Assembly: GCA_003151395.1 (NCBI GenBank)
Contig: PLXJ01000050.1
Coordinates: 14,375-58,278, forward strand
Length of the DNA: 43,904 bases
Source: Actinomycetota bacterium
GTDB lineage: Bacteria; Actinomycetota; Actinomycetes; Nanopelagicales; Nanopelagicaceae
Reading direction: 5' to 3'
The translations under genes and the position numbers were made by a program. Numbering within the stretch: position 1 is the first letter of the stretch; each line of letters starts with the position of its first letter. Shown piece by piece: positions 1 to 7,388 of the stretch. The notes below the pieces were generated by a model. The model made no database searches. It saw only the letters and a list, made by a program, of their open reading frames with translations, and was not told the origin of the DNA.

Positions 1-196
1 TGGACCAAGTCCAATGTTGTGGCAGGTAGGTGGTCGGAATCGAAAGGATCTCTGCCTTTGACTTTACTGATGTAATCATCATTTCGATATATGGAGCAAG
101 GAATATCAAGCCAATTGTCCAACCAGAGATAGTTAATGTGACCTTGCGACCGGTTATTTTCCGCTTGGGAGTTCTCCGAGGTAACTTAGTTTTCAT
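1..196 (-). CDS. Sugar ABC transporter permease, MalG-like (partial)
   Basis: Membrane subunit of a carbohydrate importer of the CUT1 (MalG/UgpE) class. Only the first 65 codons are present; the gene runs off the left edge. The visible part has a basic cytoplasmic start (MKTKLPRRTPKRK) and then one hydrophobic segment, GWTIGLIFLAPYIEMMITS, continuing into a stretch with the usual periplasmic-side pattern (SVKSKAEILSIPTTYLPQ). This matches the N-terminus of MalG-type permeases. The ATG at 196 lies 11 bases after the stop of the first permease, so the two are co-transcribed. The conserved EAA loop is outside the window. Identity rests on context plus the N-terminal pattern. Confidence 0.8.
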   Translation of the reverse strand, partial: MKTKLPRRTPKRKITGRKVTLTISGWTIGLIFLAPYIEMMITSVKSKAEILSIPTTYLPQHWTWS

Positions 197-207
197 GGTG
201 GTTGTCA

Positions 208-1092
208 CTATGCGTCTTCCCTCCAGCGTGAGACTTTCAGGAACAAGATAATAAAGAGCAGAATTATTGTGAAGTTTATTGTGGCCATTGATGCAGACTG
301 ACCGATATCAGCATTACGGAATGAAATTTTGTATGCGAGCGTTGTTGTCGTATCTGTTGAATACCCTGGGCCACCAGTGGTCATCACCCAAATAATGGGG
401 AATGAATTGAAAACGTTGATGAGGTTGATAACTATTCCGATGAGTAGCGCTGGTCTAAGTAATGGAAAAATTATATTGCGATAACGCTGCCAACCGGATG
501 CTCCGTCTACCGTAGACGCTTCAAGAATATCTTCACCGATTGTTGTCAATCCAGCCAGAATGACATAGGTTGTGAAAGGAACTGAAACAAAGACTGCGAC
601 AACAATTAACCATGCAAATGACTGCGTCGGGCTTCCCAGAAATTGCACTTGATCTTGAATTAGTCCTAAACTGATTAGAATTCGGTTGAGAATTCCATAG
701 TAGCCATTGAGGATCCAAAGCCAAGAAGTTGATGTCATTACTACCGATGCGGCCCATGGAACGATAAGCGCATAACGCACAAGGCGGCGACCCGGAAATT
801 TTGCATGAAGAATTTGGGCTACTGGCAGTGAGATCAAAACAGTTGCGACAACGATAGTGATAGTCCAGATCACGGTTCGTTCGAGTACGGCAACTAAATT
901 TGGGTTGTGAAAGAGGTTCCGATAATTCGATAAGCCCGTGAAACCATGTGATGTTCCGGTTTCATCGATATTCATAAATGAGGTTCTGACCATCTCGTAG
1001 GCAGGGTATAGAACCATCAAGATGATAACCGCGGTCGCGGGGCCGATCCAAGGGAGCGCACCTATTCGGTAACGCTTGCGAACGGTGGTCAC
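208..1092 (-). CDS. Sugar ABC transporter permease, MalF/UgpA-like
   Basis: Membrane subunit of a CUT1-class carbohydrate importer, 294 residues, with about six hydrophobic helices. The first helix is near residues 14-35 (WIGPATAVIILMVLYPAYE). The EAA loop that contacts the ATPase is at about residues 191-217 (EASTVDGASGWQRYRNIIFP). It lies downstream of the binding-protein gene, separated by a hairpin at 1163-1199, and upstream of the partial second permease. No ATPase gene is visible on this side; it may lie beyond the edge or be a shared MsiK-type ATPase encoded elsewhere. The substrate cannot be read from sequence. The divergent amino-sugar operon suggests an amino sugar or chito-oligosaccharide, which is inference. 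Confidence 0.9.
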   Translation of the reverse strand: MTTVRKRYRIGALPWIGPATAVIILMVLYPAYEMVRTSFMNIDETGTSHGFTGLSNYRNLFHNPNLVAVLERTVIWTITIVVATVLISLPVAQILHAKFPGRRLVRYALIVPWAASVVMTSTSWLWILNGYYGILNRILISLGLIQDQVQFLGSPTQSFAWLIVVAVFVSVPFTTYVILAGLTTIGEDILEASTVDGASGWQRYRNIIFPLLRPALLIGIVINLINVFNSFPIIWVMTTGGPGYSTDTTTTLAYKISFRNADIGQSASMATINFTIILLFIILFLKVSRWREDA

Positions 1093-1162
1093 TAGTGCCC
1101 TACTTTCTTGTAGTGATCGATTCGAAGGCTTGGGTGGCGGTTAAATAAACGAAGATTTAATA

Positions 1163-1199
1163 ATATTGGGGGCTCACAATTTCTGCGAGCCCCCAATAT
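1163..1199 (-). terminator. Strong hairpin between binding protein and permeases
   Basis: A perfect 13-bp inverted repeat (ATATTGGGGGCTC / GAGCCCCCAATAT) with an 11-base loop starts a few bases after the binding-protein stop. On the minus strand it is followed by TTATTAAAT, a modest U-rich tail. It can act as a partial terminator or a 3' stabiliser, which would give more binding protein than permease. Confidence 0.8.
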
Positions 1200-1210
1200 C
1201 CCCTTACTTG

Positions 1211-2461
1211 TTATTTAGCGGCAATTGCAGCTGTTTCGAGTTGTCCGAGAACTGCTGATGGACTGCCGGTTACTGCTTGACCAATTCCTTGTTGGATCTG
1301 GCCTTTTACTGAGTTCCACGATGCGATATCTCCTGGATAGAAGACTGCGTTTGGAAGTAACTTGATAAATGGAGCGAGTGCTGGATTTGATGCAGCTTTT
1401 ACACCAGCAGACTTGGTTGCAGGAATGAATCCACCCGCTGCAGTGAGGAACTTCGCATAGTTATCAGGCTGGTAGATAAAGTCCATCCACTTCTGAATGG
1501 CTGCTTGGTTTCCGTTCTTGTTGTAGGCAGTGAAGTAATCCTGAACACCAAGAGTTACTGGCTTGTGCTTGGAGTTTGATACAAATGAACCAGTACCGAC
1601 ATTGATCTTGGAACCGCCATTTGCAGTAAGCCAACTACCAAGGAATACAGAACCATTGATGAAGACCGCTTTGCCCGCAGCGAAGAGTGCTTGAGCACAA
1701 GCAGTGCGGTCGCACTTCTCTGGATTTGGTTCCGTGTAACCCTTTGAGACGAGTGACTTCAAATAGGTGGCAGTTGCAATGTTTGCAGGTGAATTTAGTA
1801 CCCACTTCTTAGTTGCGTAGTCGTAATATGTGCCGCCGTTGCCGCCAGCCCAAATGTTGAATTCAGCTTGAGCTTCTTCGGGTCCAAGTGGGAGTGCGTA
1901 TCCGTAGATACCCTTCTCTTTACGATGGATGATTCCAAGATCAGTTGTCAGTGACAACCATGAGGTTGGGAGTTTTTTGATCCCTGCCTTAGCCAAGAGG
2001 TCCTTGTTGTAAAACAAGGCGCGCGCTGATGCAAGATCAGGAAGTGCATAAACAACCCCGTTGTATTTCGAGTTGTTCAGGAAGGTTGGAAGTATGTCCG
2101 CCAAGGTTGATGGAGAAACTATCTGTGAAGCGGGGTATAGAAGCCCTGCTGCTGCTGGAGCTGAGTAGTCACCTTTGTTAACGACATCTGGTGTCTGCCC
2201 GCTGGCAATTTGAGTAGTTACATATTGATCGATGTCGTTCCAACTTTTAACTGTCACATTGACGGTGATGTCTGGGTTGGCAGCGTGGAAGCGTGTAGCG
2301 AAGTCATTCCATTGATTTTGCTGGGTATGGCCGTCGCCAGGGTAATCGGCGGCAATCATGGTGAGGGTGGTTGCGGCATGTGAGGAGGTAACCCCAATTG
2401 CCATTGATGTGGCGAGAGCAAGGGCAGCTGTTACTGCCGCTCCGCGCGTCATTCTCTTCAT
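1211..2461 (-). CDS. Extracellular sugar-binding protein (family 1)
   Basis: Secreted substrate-binding component of the adjacent sugar importer, 416 residues. The start is set at the ATG at 2461 (MKRMTRGAAVTAAL) because AAAGGACG lies just upstream and a signal peptide begins there. An in-frame start further upstream (2575) would add 38 polar residues that do not look real. The signal peptide ends near VTSSHA-ATTL and contains no lipobox cysteine. The mature part has the MalE/UgpB pattern: LTMIAADYPGDG, then TPDVVNKGDYSAPAAAGLL, FYNKDLLAKAG and a late GGFIPATKSA segment. First gene of the minus-strand operon, divergent from the amino-sugar operon at 2693. Confidence 0.9.
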   Translation of the reverse strand: MKRMTRGAAVTAALALATSMAIGVTSSHAATTLTMIAADYPGDGHTQQNQWNDFATRFHAANPDITVNVTVKSWNDIDQYVTTQIASGQTPDVVNKGDYSAPAAAGLLYPASQIVSPSTLADILPTFLNNSKYNGVVYALPDLASARALFYNKDLLAKAGIKKLPTSWLSLTTDLGIIHRKEKGIYGYALPLGPEEAQAEFNIWAGGNGGTYYDYATKKWVLNSPANIATATYLKSLVSKGYTEPNPEKCDRTACAQALFAAGKAVFINGSVFLGSWLTANGGSKINVGTGSFVSNSKHKPVTLGVQDYFTAYNKNGNQAAIQKWMDFIYQPDNYAKFLTAAGGFIPATKSAGVKAASNPALAPFIKLLPNAVFYPGDIASWNSVKGQIQQGIGQAVTGSPSAVLGQLETAAIAAK

Positions 2462-2591
2462 GTAGTACGTCCTTTGCCTGTAGGCCCGGGGGATCCGGGT
2501 AGTGGTCTGACTGGAGTGACGCTGTGAGGAACAGCGTCCATGGAGTGCTCCGTCCTTACGGTGGACACACTTCACTACCTTCTAACTCGGA

Positions 2592-2662
2592 AGTCAAGCA
2601 CTTTTGCATAAATTTGTTGTTATTTGGCGAAAATAATCAAATTCGCTCAAATTTTCTTGACT
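2592..2662. promoter_or_regulatory. Divergent promoter region with operator-like palindromes
   Basis: The two back-to-back operons have facing -35 boxes of the same sequence: AGTCAA at 2592-2597 (TTGACT on minus) and TTGACT at 2657-2662 on plus. The roughly 60 bp between them contain an AATTTG (2611-2616) / CAAATT (2638-2643) inverted repeat and an overlapping GCGAA (2627-2631) / TTCGC (2642-2646) pair. A shared regulator binding here would control uptake and catabolism together. The boxes are seen; binding is inferred, and no regulator gene is adjacent. Confidence 0.5.
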
Positions 2663-2680
2663 TGCCCTAGCTCTTACCTT

Positions 2681-2695
2681 TACGGTGCGGAGATG
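2681..2695 (+). promoter_or_regulatory. -10 box of a leaderless promoter
   Basis: TACGGT at 2681-2686 lies 18 bases after TTGACT (2657-2662), and its predicted transcription start falls on the A of the ATG at 2693. There is no Shine-Dalgarno sequence at usable spacing. This sets the start of the SIS gene and suggests a leaderless mRNA. Confidence 0.55.
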
Positions 2696-3598
2696 AACAG
2701 TGCCAATGGCCTCCATGAAAAGCAGTTCCACGCAGATCGAGAGATCGCCAGCCAGCCAGAAATTTGGCGTAAAACTGCGGATTTCGCCCCCTCGGTTAGC
2801 CATCTGCTCCCCCTTCCCGGTGAGCGTATTGCGGTAGTTGGATGCGGAAGTTCGTGGTTTATGTCTCAGGCCTACGCCAGCCTTCGGGAAGCGGCAGGGC
2901 AGGGGGAATCGCATAGTTTTACCGCGTCGGAGTACATCTATACCCGCAATTACGATCGCGTCGTTGCGATTACTCGTAGCGGAACAACATCGGAAACTAT
3001 TGAATTATTGGGCAACCTCAGGGGCAAAGTAGCCACCGTGGTCTTGACGGCCGTCCCTGGCTCCCCAGTTACAGAACTAGCTTCACATTCAATTGTCATG
3101 GATTTTGCCGACGAAGAATCGGTCGTGCAAACCCGTTGGGCGACGGCCGCCCTTGGGTTGCTTCGGACTCAATTTGGAACAGATCTTAAAGAGCTTTCTA
3201 AGCAGGCGGAAATAGCACTGGCAGAGGATTTGGGTGATCTCCCACAGATGGATGAGATTACTTATGTCGGAACCGGTTGGACGATCGGATTGGCGCAAGA
3301 GGCAGCGCTAAAGACTCGCGAATCAGCACAATTTTGGGCGGAGGCTTACCCAGCCATGGACTATCGCCACGGCCCACTTTCAATTTCGCAACCCGGCCGC
3401 GCGGTATGGGCATTTGGCGAAGTTGAACAAGCCTTGATTGCAGATATCGCACAAACAGGTGCGACATTTGAATCAAGCACCTTGGATCCGATGGCTCATT
3501 TAATAAAGGCTCAACGATTAGCAATTGCACTCGCTCGAATTCGGGGAATGAACCCAGACCATCCCCGCAATCTTTCGCGATCGATAATCTTGAATTAA
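2693..3598 (+). CDS. SIS-domain aminosugar isomerase/deaminase
   Basis: Two-SIS-domain protein of the GlmS-isomerase/AgaS/NagB-II group, 301 residues. It probably converts glucosamine-6-phosphate (made by the NagA-like protein two genes on) to fructose-6-phosphate and ammonia. The first SIS domain shows VVGCGSSWFMSQ (residues 48-59) and the phosphosugar loop TRSGTTSE (94-101). The second shows YVGTGWTIGLAQEAALKTRE (191-210) with Glu210 and the RHGP motif at 225-228, typical of this group. There is no glutaminase domain, so it is not glucosamine synthase. First gene of the operon; the ATG at 2693 is chosen from the leaderless promoter. Exact substrate is inferred from neighbours. Confidence 0.85.
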   Translation: MNSANGLHEKQFHADREIASQPEIWRKTADFAPSVSHLLPLPGERIAVVGCGSSWFMSQAYASLREAAGQGESHSFTASEYIYTRNYDRVVAITRSGTTSETIELLGNLRGKVATVVLTAVPGSPVTELASHSIVMDFADEESVVQTRWATAALGLLRTQFGTDLKELSKQAEIALAEDLGDLPQMDEITYVGTGWTIGLAQEAALKTRESAQFWAEAYPAMDYRHGPLSISQPGRAVWAFGEVEQALIADIAQTGATFESSTLDPMAHLIKAQRLAIALARIRGMNPDHPRNLSRSIILN

Positions 3599-3632
3599 AC
3601 ACTCACCGGGAAATCTCAATTACAGTGTGCAG

Positions 3633-4532
3633 ATGAAATTTGTTGCCGCGATTGATGTCGGCGGCACTTCAATAAAAGCTGCCCTGGTTTCCCAAGAATT
3701 AGAAATTATTGAAACTATTTCCGCACCAACTCCGCGAGAGGATTTTTCTGGCATTGAAACCGCACGATCGATTGCATCAATAGTTCATGATCTCGAGAAG
3801 TTACATATAGCAAGTGCAATTGGCTTTGCGGTACCTGGCGCGTTGAATGAAGAGTCCGGGGTTAGTCGTTGGAGTGGAAATTTAGGTTGGAAAGATCTTC
3901 CCATTAAAGAGTTAGTTTCAAATGAGGTTAAACGCCCGGTTGCCTTTGGCCACGATGTCAGAAGCGGAGCGCTTGCAGAATTGCGAAGCGGAGCCGCTGT
4001 TAAATACCAACAGTCGATATTTATTCCGATTGGTACTGGAATTGCAGCAGCGTTGATAATAGATGGGAAAATTAGAAGTAGTGATGGATATGCTGGAGAA
4101 ATTGGCCATTTGAATGTAGGACATGACCTTAAATGTGTATGTGGATTGTCGGGATGTCTTGAAACAATTTCTTCGGCATCGGCAATTTCAAAAGAGTATT
4201 TGAAAAAAACTGGGAACCAACTCTCAGCAAAGGAGATACTCGGCAGAATAAAAACTGATGACCATGCTTACCAGGTGTGGGAGCAAGCAATTGCCTACCT
4301 TGCAGTGGCTCTCGAAGAGTTAATAACTATCCTCTCTCCCGAGGCAATCGTCTTTGGGGGCGGACTATCTCAGGCGGGATCTGCCCTTCTAGCCCCACTC
4401 AATGCAATTTTGGATGATCGATTAACTTTCCAGCGAAGGCCCGAACTCTTGATTGCCCACTATGGTGCCAATGCGGGAACAATCGGATGCGCGATTATGG
4501 CGCTAGATCTCCTACCATCGGAGGCGACATGA
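3633..4532 (+). CDS. ROK-family sugar kinase
   Basis: ATP-dependent sugar kinase of the ROK family, 299 residues, likely phosphorylating N-acetylglucosamine or a related hexose in the cytoplasm. It has the phosphate-1 motif AAIDVGGTSIKAAL (residues 5-18), the catalytic Asp in FGHD (Asp108) and the ROK zinc site with His159, Cys168, Cys170 and Cys175 (GHLNVGHDLKCVCGLSGC). It has no N-terminal helix-turn-helix, so it is a kinase rather than a NagC/XylR-type repressor. Either GTG 3627 or ATG 3633 could start it; ATG is preferred because TACAGT at 3621-3626 is 7 bases upstream, as in the SIS gene. Its stop overlaps the next start (ATGA). Confidence 0.88.
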   Translation: MKFVAAIDVGGTSIKAALVSQELEIIETISAPTPREDFSGIETARSIASIVHDLEKLHIASAIGFAVPGALNEESGVSRWSGNLGWKDLPIKELVSNEVKRPVAFGHDVRSGALAELRSGAAVKYQQSIFIPIGTGIAAALIIDGKIRSSDGYAGEIGHLNVGHDLKCVCGLSGCLETISSASAISKEYLKKTGNQLSAKEILGRIKTDDHAYQVWEQAIAYLAVALEELITILSPEAIVFGGGLSQAGSALLAPLNAILDDRLTFQRRPELLIAHYGANAGTIGCAIMALDLLPSEAT

Positions 4533-5407
4533 AAACTGGGTTCACGGATATTCATTGTCATGGGGGCGGTGGATTTAGCTTTAGTGATCCCGATCCAGGT
4601 CATATTGAAATTGCACTTCAAACGCATCGCGATCACGGAACAACAACTCAAATTGCAAGTTTGGTTTCTGAACCACTAGAAAAGTTAGCCACTCAAATTA
4701 AAGGCTTGATCCCATTTGCGGAAAGCAAAAGCATCGCGGGAATTCACCTTGAGGGACCTTATTTGTCGAGTGATAAATGCGGAGCGCACGATCCAAAATT
4801 TCTACGGTTGCCAAATCTCGAAGAAATTAGAGAATTGATTGATGCCGGGAAAGGTCACATTAAAATGATTACTATCGCCCCAGAGTTGCCTGGCGCATTG
4901 AATGCTATTGCACTTCTTCGAAAACTCGACGTAACTGTCGCGGTTGGCCATACTAATGCGACTGATGTTGAAGCACGTGGGGCTTTTGATTCTGGCGCAA
5001 CCGTTGTAACCCACATGTTTAACGCTCTCCCAGAACTTGATCACCATGTTGGGACAATAATGAATGAATTACTAATCAACCCCGATATCTACTTTGAATT
5101 GATATTAGACGGAGTGCACGTCAATCATTCGGCAGTCCAACTTCTACTTGATTTAGCGCCAGATCGAATCATCTTGATAACTGATGCGATGTCAGCTGCT
5201 GGGGGTGAAGATGGCAATTACACGATTGGGGAGATGGAGGTTACGGTCCGGAGTGGTGTGGCAACGCTCGCCTCCAATGGATCGCTAGCCGGTAGCACGC
5301 TTACAATGGATGCTGCATACAATCGCCTCATAAATGACTTTAATGTTTCGAAAGCGGCTGCATCAGTAGCAGCAATCGATCTAGGAAGGAAGGCGCTTGG
5401 AATATGA
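4529..5407 (+). CDS. nagA: Short N-acetylglucosamine-6-phosphate deacetylase (NagA-like)
   Basis: Amidohydrolase removing acetate from N-acetylglucosamine-6-phosphate, feeding the SIS deaminase. Start at ATG 4529, overlapping the kinase stop and preceded by GGAGG. Metal and catalytic motifs are all present: DIHCHGGGG (His9, His11), HLEGPYLS (Glu75), GHTNA (His141), THMFNALP (His162), LDGVHV (His197) and the catalytic Asp in LITDAMSAAG (Asp219). At 292 residues it is about 90 shorter than typical NagA. It begins almost at the HxH motif and ends at RKALGI, so both strands of the flanking beta-sandwich domain are missing. No frameshift is seen at either end. Overlaps the next gene by ATGA. Confidence 0.88.
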   Translation: MKTGFTDIHCHGGGGFSFSDPDPGHIEIALQTHRDHGTTTQIASLVSEPLEKLATQIKGLIPFAESKSIAGIHLEGPYLSSDKCGAHDPKFLRLPNLEEIRELIDAGKGHIKMITIAPELPGALNAIALLRKLDVTVAVGHTNATDVEARGAFDSGATVVTHMFNALPELDHHVGTIMNELLINPDIYFELILDGVHVNHSAVQLLLDLAPDRIILITDAMSAAGGEDGNYTIGEMEVTVRSGVATLASNGSLAGSTLTMDAAYNRLINDFNVSKAAASVAAIDLGRKALGI

Positions 5408-6378
5408 GCAAACTACGTTGGGGATTTTTAAGTGCGGGCGGAATAGCTACATCGGTAGCTAGAGATTTTCGGATAGCTGGCATAACCATTCAGGCCGTCG
5501 GTGCCAGAGATTTGGCAAAGGCGAATGAGTTTGCGGAGAAGTTTGATATTCCCAATCGCCACCAGGGATATGATGCTTTGGTCAATGATCCTGAAGTTGA
5601 TGTAGTTTATGTTTCAACTCCACACCCTTGGCACCACCAACATGCTCTCCTGGCACTTAACGCTGGCAAGCACGTACTCCTGGAGAAGCCCTTCACTATC
5701 AACGCTCGCGAAGCGCAAGAGATTAAAGACCTCGCGACGAAAAAGAAACTCTTTGTCCTCGAAGCTATGTGGTCCAGGTTCCTTCCCTCAATGGATGCTA
5801 TTTTTGAGGTAATTAATTCCGGAGTGCTCGGCGAAATTAAATTAGTGACCGCTGATCACAGCCAGTACCTTCCACACGTCCCACGTCTCTGGAAGCCAGA
5901 GTTGGGCGGCGGGGCGCTACTTGATTTAGGTATTTACCCAGTTTCATTTGCGGTGCGGGTGCTAGGGCTGCCAGAAAAGATAACGGCAAAGGCAACGCTC
6001 ACGGGCGAGAAGGTGGATGAGACGACTTCGATCATTTTTGAGTACGCAAATGGGGCCCAAGCAACTTTGACGACTTGTATGTCTGCTGCCGGTCCAGTCA
6101 CTGCAGTCGTCGTGGGTACATTCGGGCGGATTGAAATAGACAAATCCTTTTACGATCAAACCTCATTTAAGGTTTATAACCAAGGGGGAGAAGTCATCCA
6201 AAGCTATGCTCAAAAGATTGATGGAATTGGTCGTCAGTACCAGGGTCTTCACCTTGAAAAATGCGTAGCCGAGGGGTTGCTCGAAAGCCCAGTATTAAGC
6301 ATTACTGAATCGGTGGAAATCATGAAGGTGATGGATGGGCTTCGCGCCCAGATCGGCGTTAAATACCCAACCGAGTAG
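5404..6378 (+). CDS. Gfo/Idh/MocA family NAD(P)-dependent oxidoreductase
   Basis: Cytoplasmic sugar-type dehydrogenase, 324 residues. The N-terminal Rossmann fold shows GFLSAGGIATS (residues 7-17) and the family EKP motif is at 94-96 (LLEKPFTIN), followed by the C-terminal alpha/beta dimer domain (GGGALLDLGIYPVSFAVRVLG). It overlaps the NagA-like gene by ATGA and is the last gene of the amino-sugar operon, so it may oxidise or epimerise a sugar brought in by the neighbouring transporter. Family is certain; substrate is not known. Confidence 0.88.
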   Translation: MSKLRWGFLSAGGIATSVARDFRIAGITIQAVGARDLAKANEFAEKFDIPNRHQGYDALVNDPEVDVVYVSTPHPWHHQHALLALNAGKHVLLEKPFTINAREAQEIKDLATKKKLFVLEAMWSRFLPSMDAIFEVINSGVLGEIKLVTADHSQYLPHVPRLWKPELGGGALLDLGIYPVSFAVRVLGLPEKITAKATLTGEKVDETTSIIFEYANGAQATLTTCMSAAGPVTAVVVGTFGRIEIDKSFYDQTSFKVYNQGGEVIQSYAQKIDGIGRQYQGLHLEKCVAEGLLESPVLSITESVEIMKVMDGLRAQIGVKYPTE

Positions 6379-6389
6379 GTGGTTCATAG

Positions 6390-6408
6390 GCATTTAGTCT
6401 CTAAATGC
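6390..6408. terminator. Hairpin between convergent genes
   Basis: An 8-bp perfect stem (GCATTTAG / CTAAATGC) with a TCT loop sits in the short gap between the convergent oxidoreductase and aldo/keto reductase genes and covers the latter's stop codon. No T-tract follows on either strand, so termination is only suggested. Confidence 0.4.
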
Positions 6409-7368
6409 AGGTTGCTCCACTAGTTCACTTTGTATTGGTCCATCTGGTGGGCAACTCGCATTGAGTTCTGCAATTTCCGTGGCGCTCAATTGAATATCTA
6501 ACCCAGTAATCGAATCCAGAATTGAAGCGGATTTTGACGCTCCGGGTATTGGAATCGACGTCGGGAACTTCGCTAAATGCCAGGCAACAGTGAGCGCATA
6601 AACGGAAACACCCTTTGCTGATGCAATTTGATCAAACGCCTCAAATTCTCCAGTCGCCATTTTTTCGAAGTTAGATCCCCCACCCAGCGGAGACCACGGT
6701 AAGAAAGCGATGCCAAATTCGGTGCAGGTATCGATGACATCAGCAGAGAGGCGGTAACGCGGACTAAATTCATTTTGTACTGAAACCACTCCGCCTTGCG
6801 CAGGTGTTCCCCCGATTGAAATAGCGCGGCGAAGTTGTGCGGCGTTAACGTTGCTCAGACCTATAGCGCCAACGTAACCATGCTCCTTAAGCGTCAAGAC
6901 ATTTTCAAATTGATCCTCAAAAGTAATAGAAGGGTCTAGACGATGATGCTGCCACAGGGGTATTTTGGAGAGTCCCATCTTCGCGGCAGAGGCTTCAACG
7001 GCGCGATACAAATAATGTTTTGTGGCGTTGCGACCGGGGGTTCCCCACCAGTTGTCTCCCTTTGCGCGAGTTATCCCTCCCTTGGTACCAATGACAATTT
7101 TCGACTTCTGATCGGGCGTACCACCCCAAGTCCTAAAAGCTTCTCCGACGATTCGCTCGTTATGTCCCATCGCATTCCAAGCCGGGGCATAAATATCGGC
7201 GGTATCGAGAAATTGAACTCCCGCATCGAGCGCGGCGTGGATAACGCTTATGGCATAGTCGCGATCATCAAGAATCCACCTATTGCGATCACTCGCCATC
7301 GATAGTGGCATACATCCCAAGCCAACTGCCGTTACCTCATATGGACCAAGCGTGCGAGTTCTTGTCAT
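6394..7368 (-). CDS. Aldo/keto reductase
   Basis: NADPH-dependent aldo/keto reductase, 324 residues. Family marks: GLGCMPLS near residue 17, the catalytic region DTADIY (Asp55, Tyr60), GTKGGI with the catalytic Lys96, the WQHHRLDP segment in place of the usual His motif, and the C-terminal cofactor segment PIPGASKSASI. Start set at ATG 7368; an in-frame TTG at 7374 would add two residues. It lies 20 bp after cydC on the same strand, so it may be read from the cyd operon. TAGAGT seven bases before the ATG could also give a separate leaderless transcript. Substrate unknown. Confidence 0.88.
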   Translation of the reverse strand: MTRTRTLGPYEVTAVGLGCMPLSMASDRNRWILDDRDYAISVIHAALDAGVQFLDTADIYAPAWNAMGHNERIVGEAFRTWGGTPDQKSKIVIGTKGGITRAKGDNWWGTPGRNATKHYLYRAVEASAAKMGLSKIPLWQHHRLDPSITFEDQFENVLTLKEHGYVGAIGLSNVNAAQLRRAISIGGTPAQGGVVSVQNEFSPRYRLSADVIDTCTEFGIAFLPWSPLGGGSNFEKMATGEFEAFDQIASAKGVSVYALTVAWHLAKFPTSIPIPGASKSASILDSITGLDIQLSATEIAELNASCPPDGPIQSELVEQPAFRD

Positions 7369-7388
7369 GACCAAAACTCTAGTGGAGT

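Noticed and set aside
2501-2508. AGTGGTCT resembling half of a DasR-type operator
   Set aside because: The second half of the palindrome is absent, so this is no better than chance.
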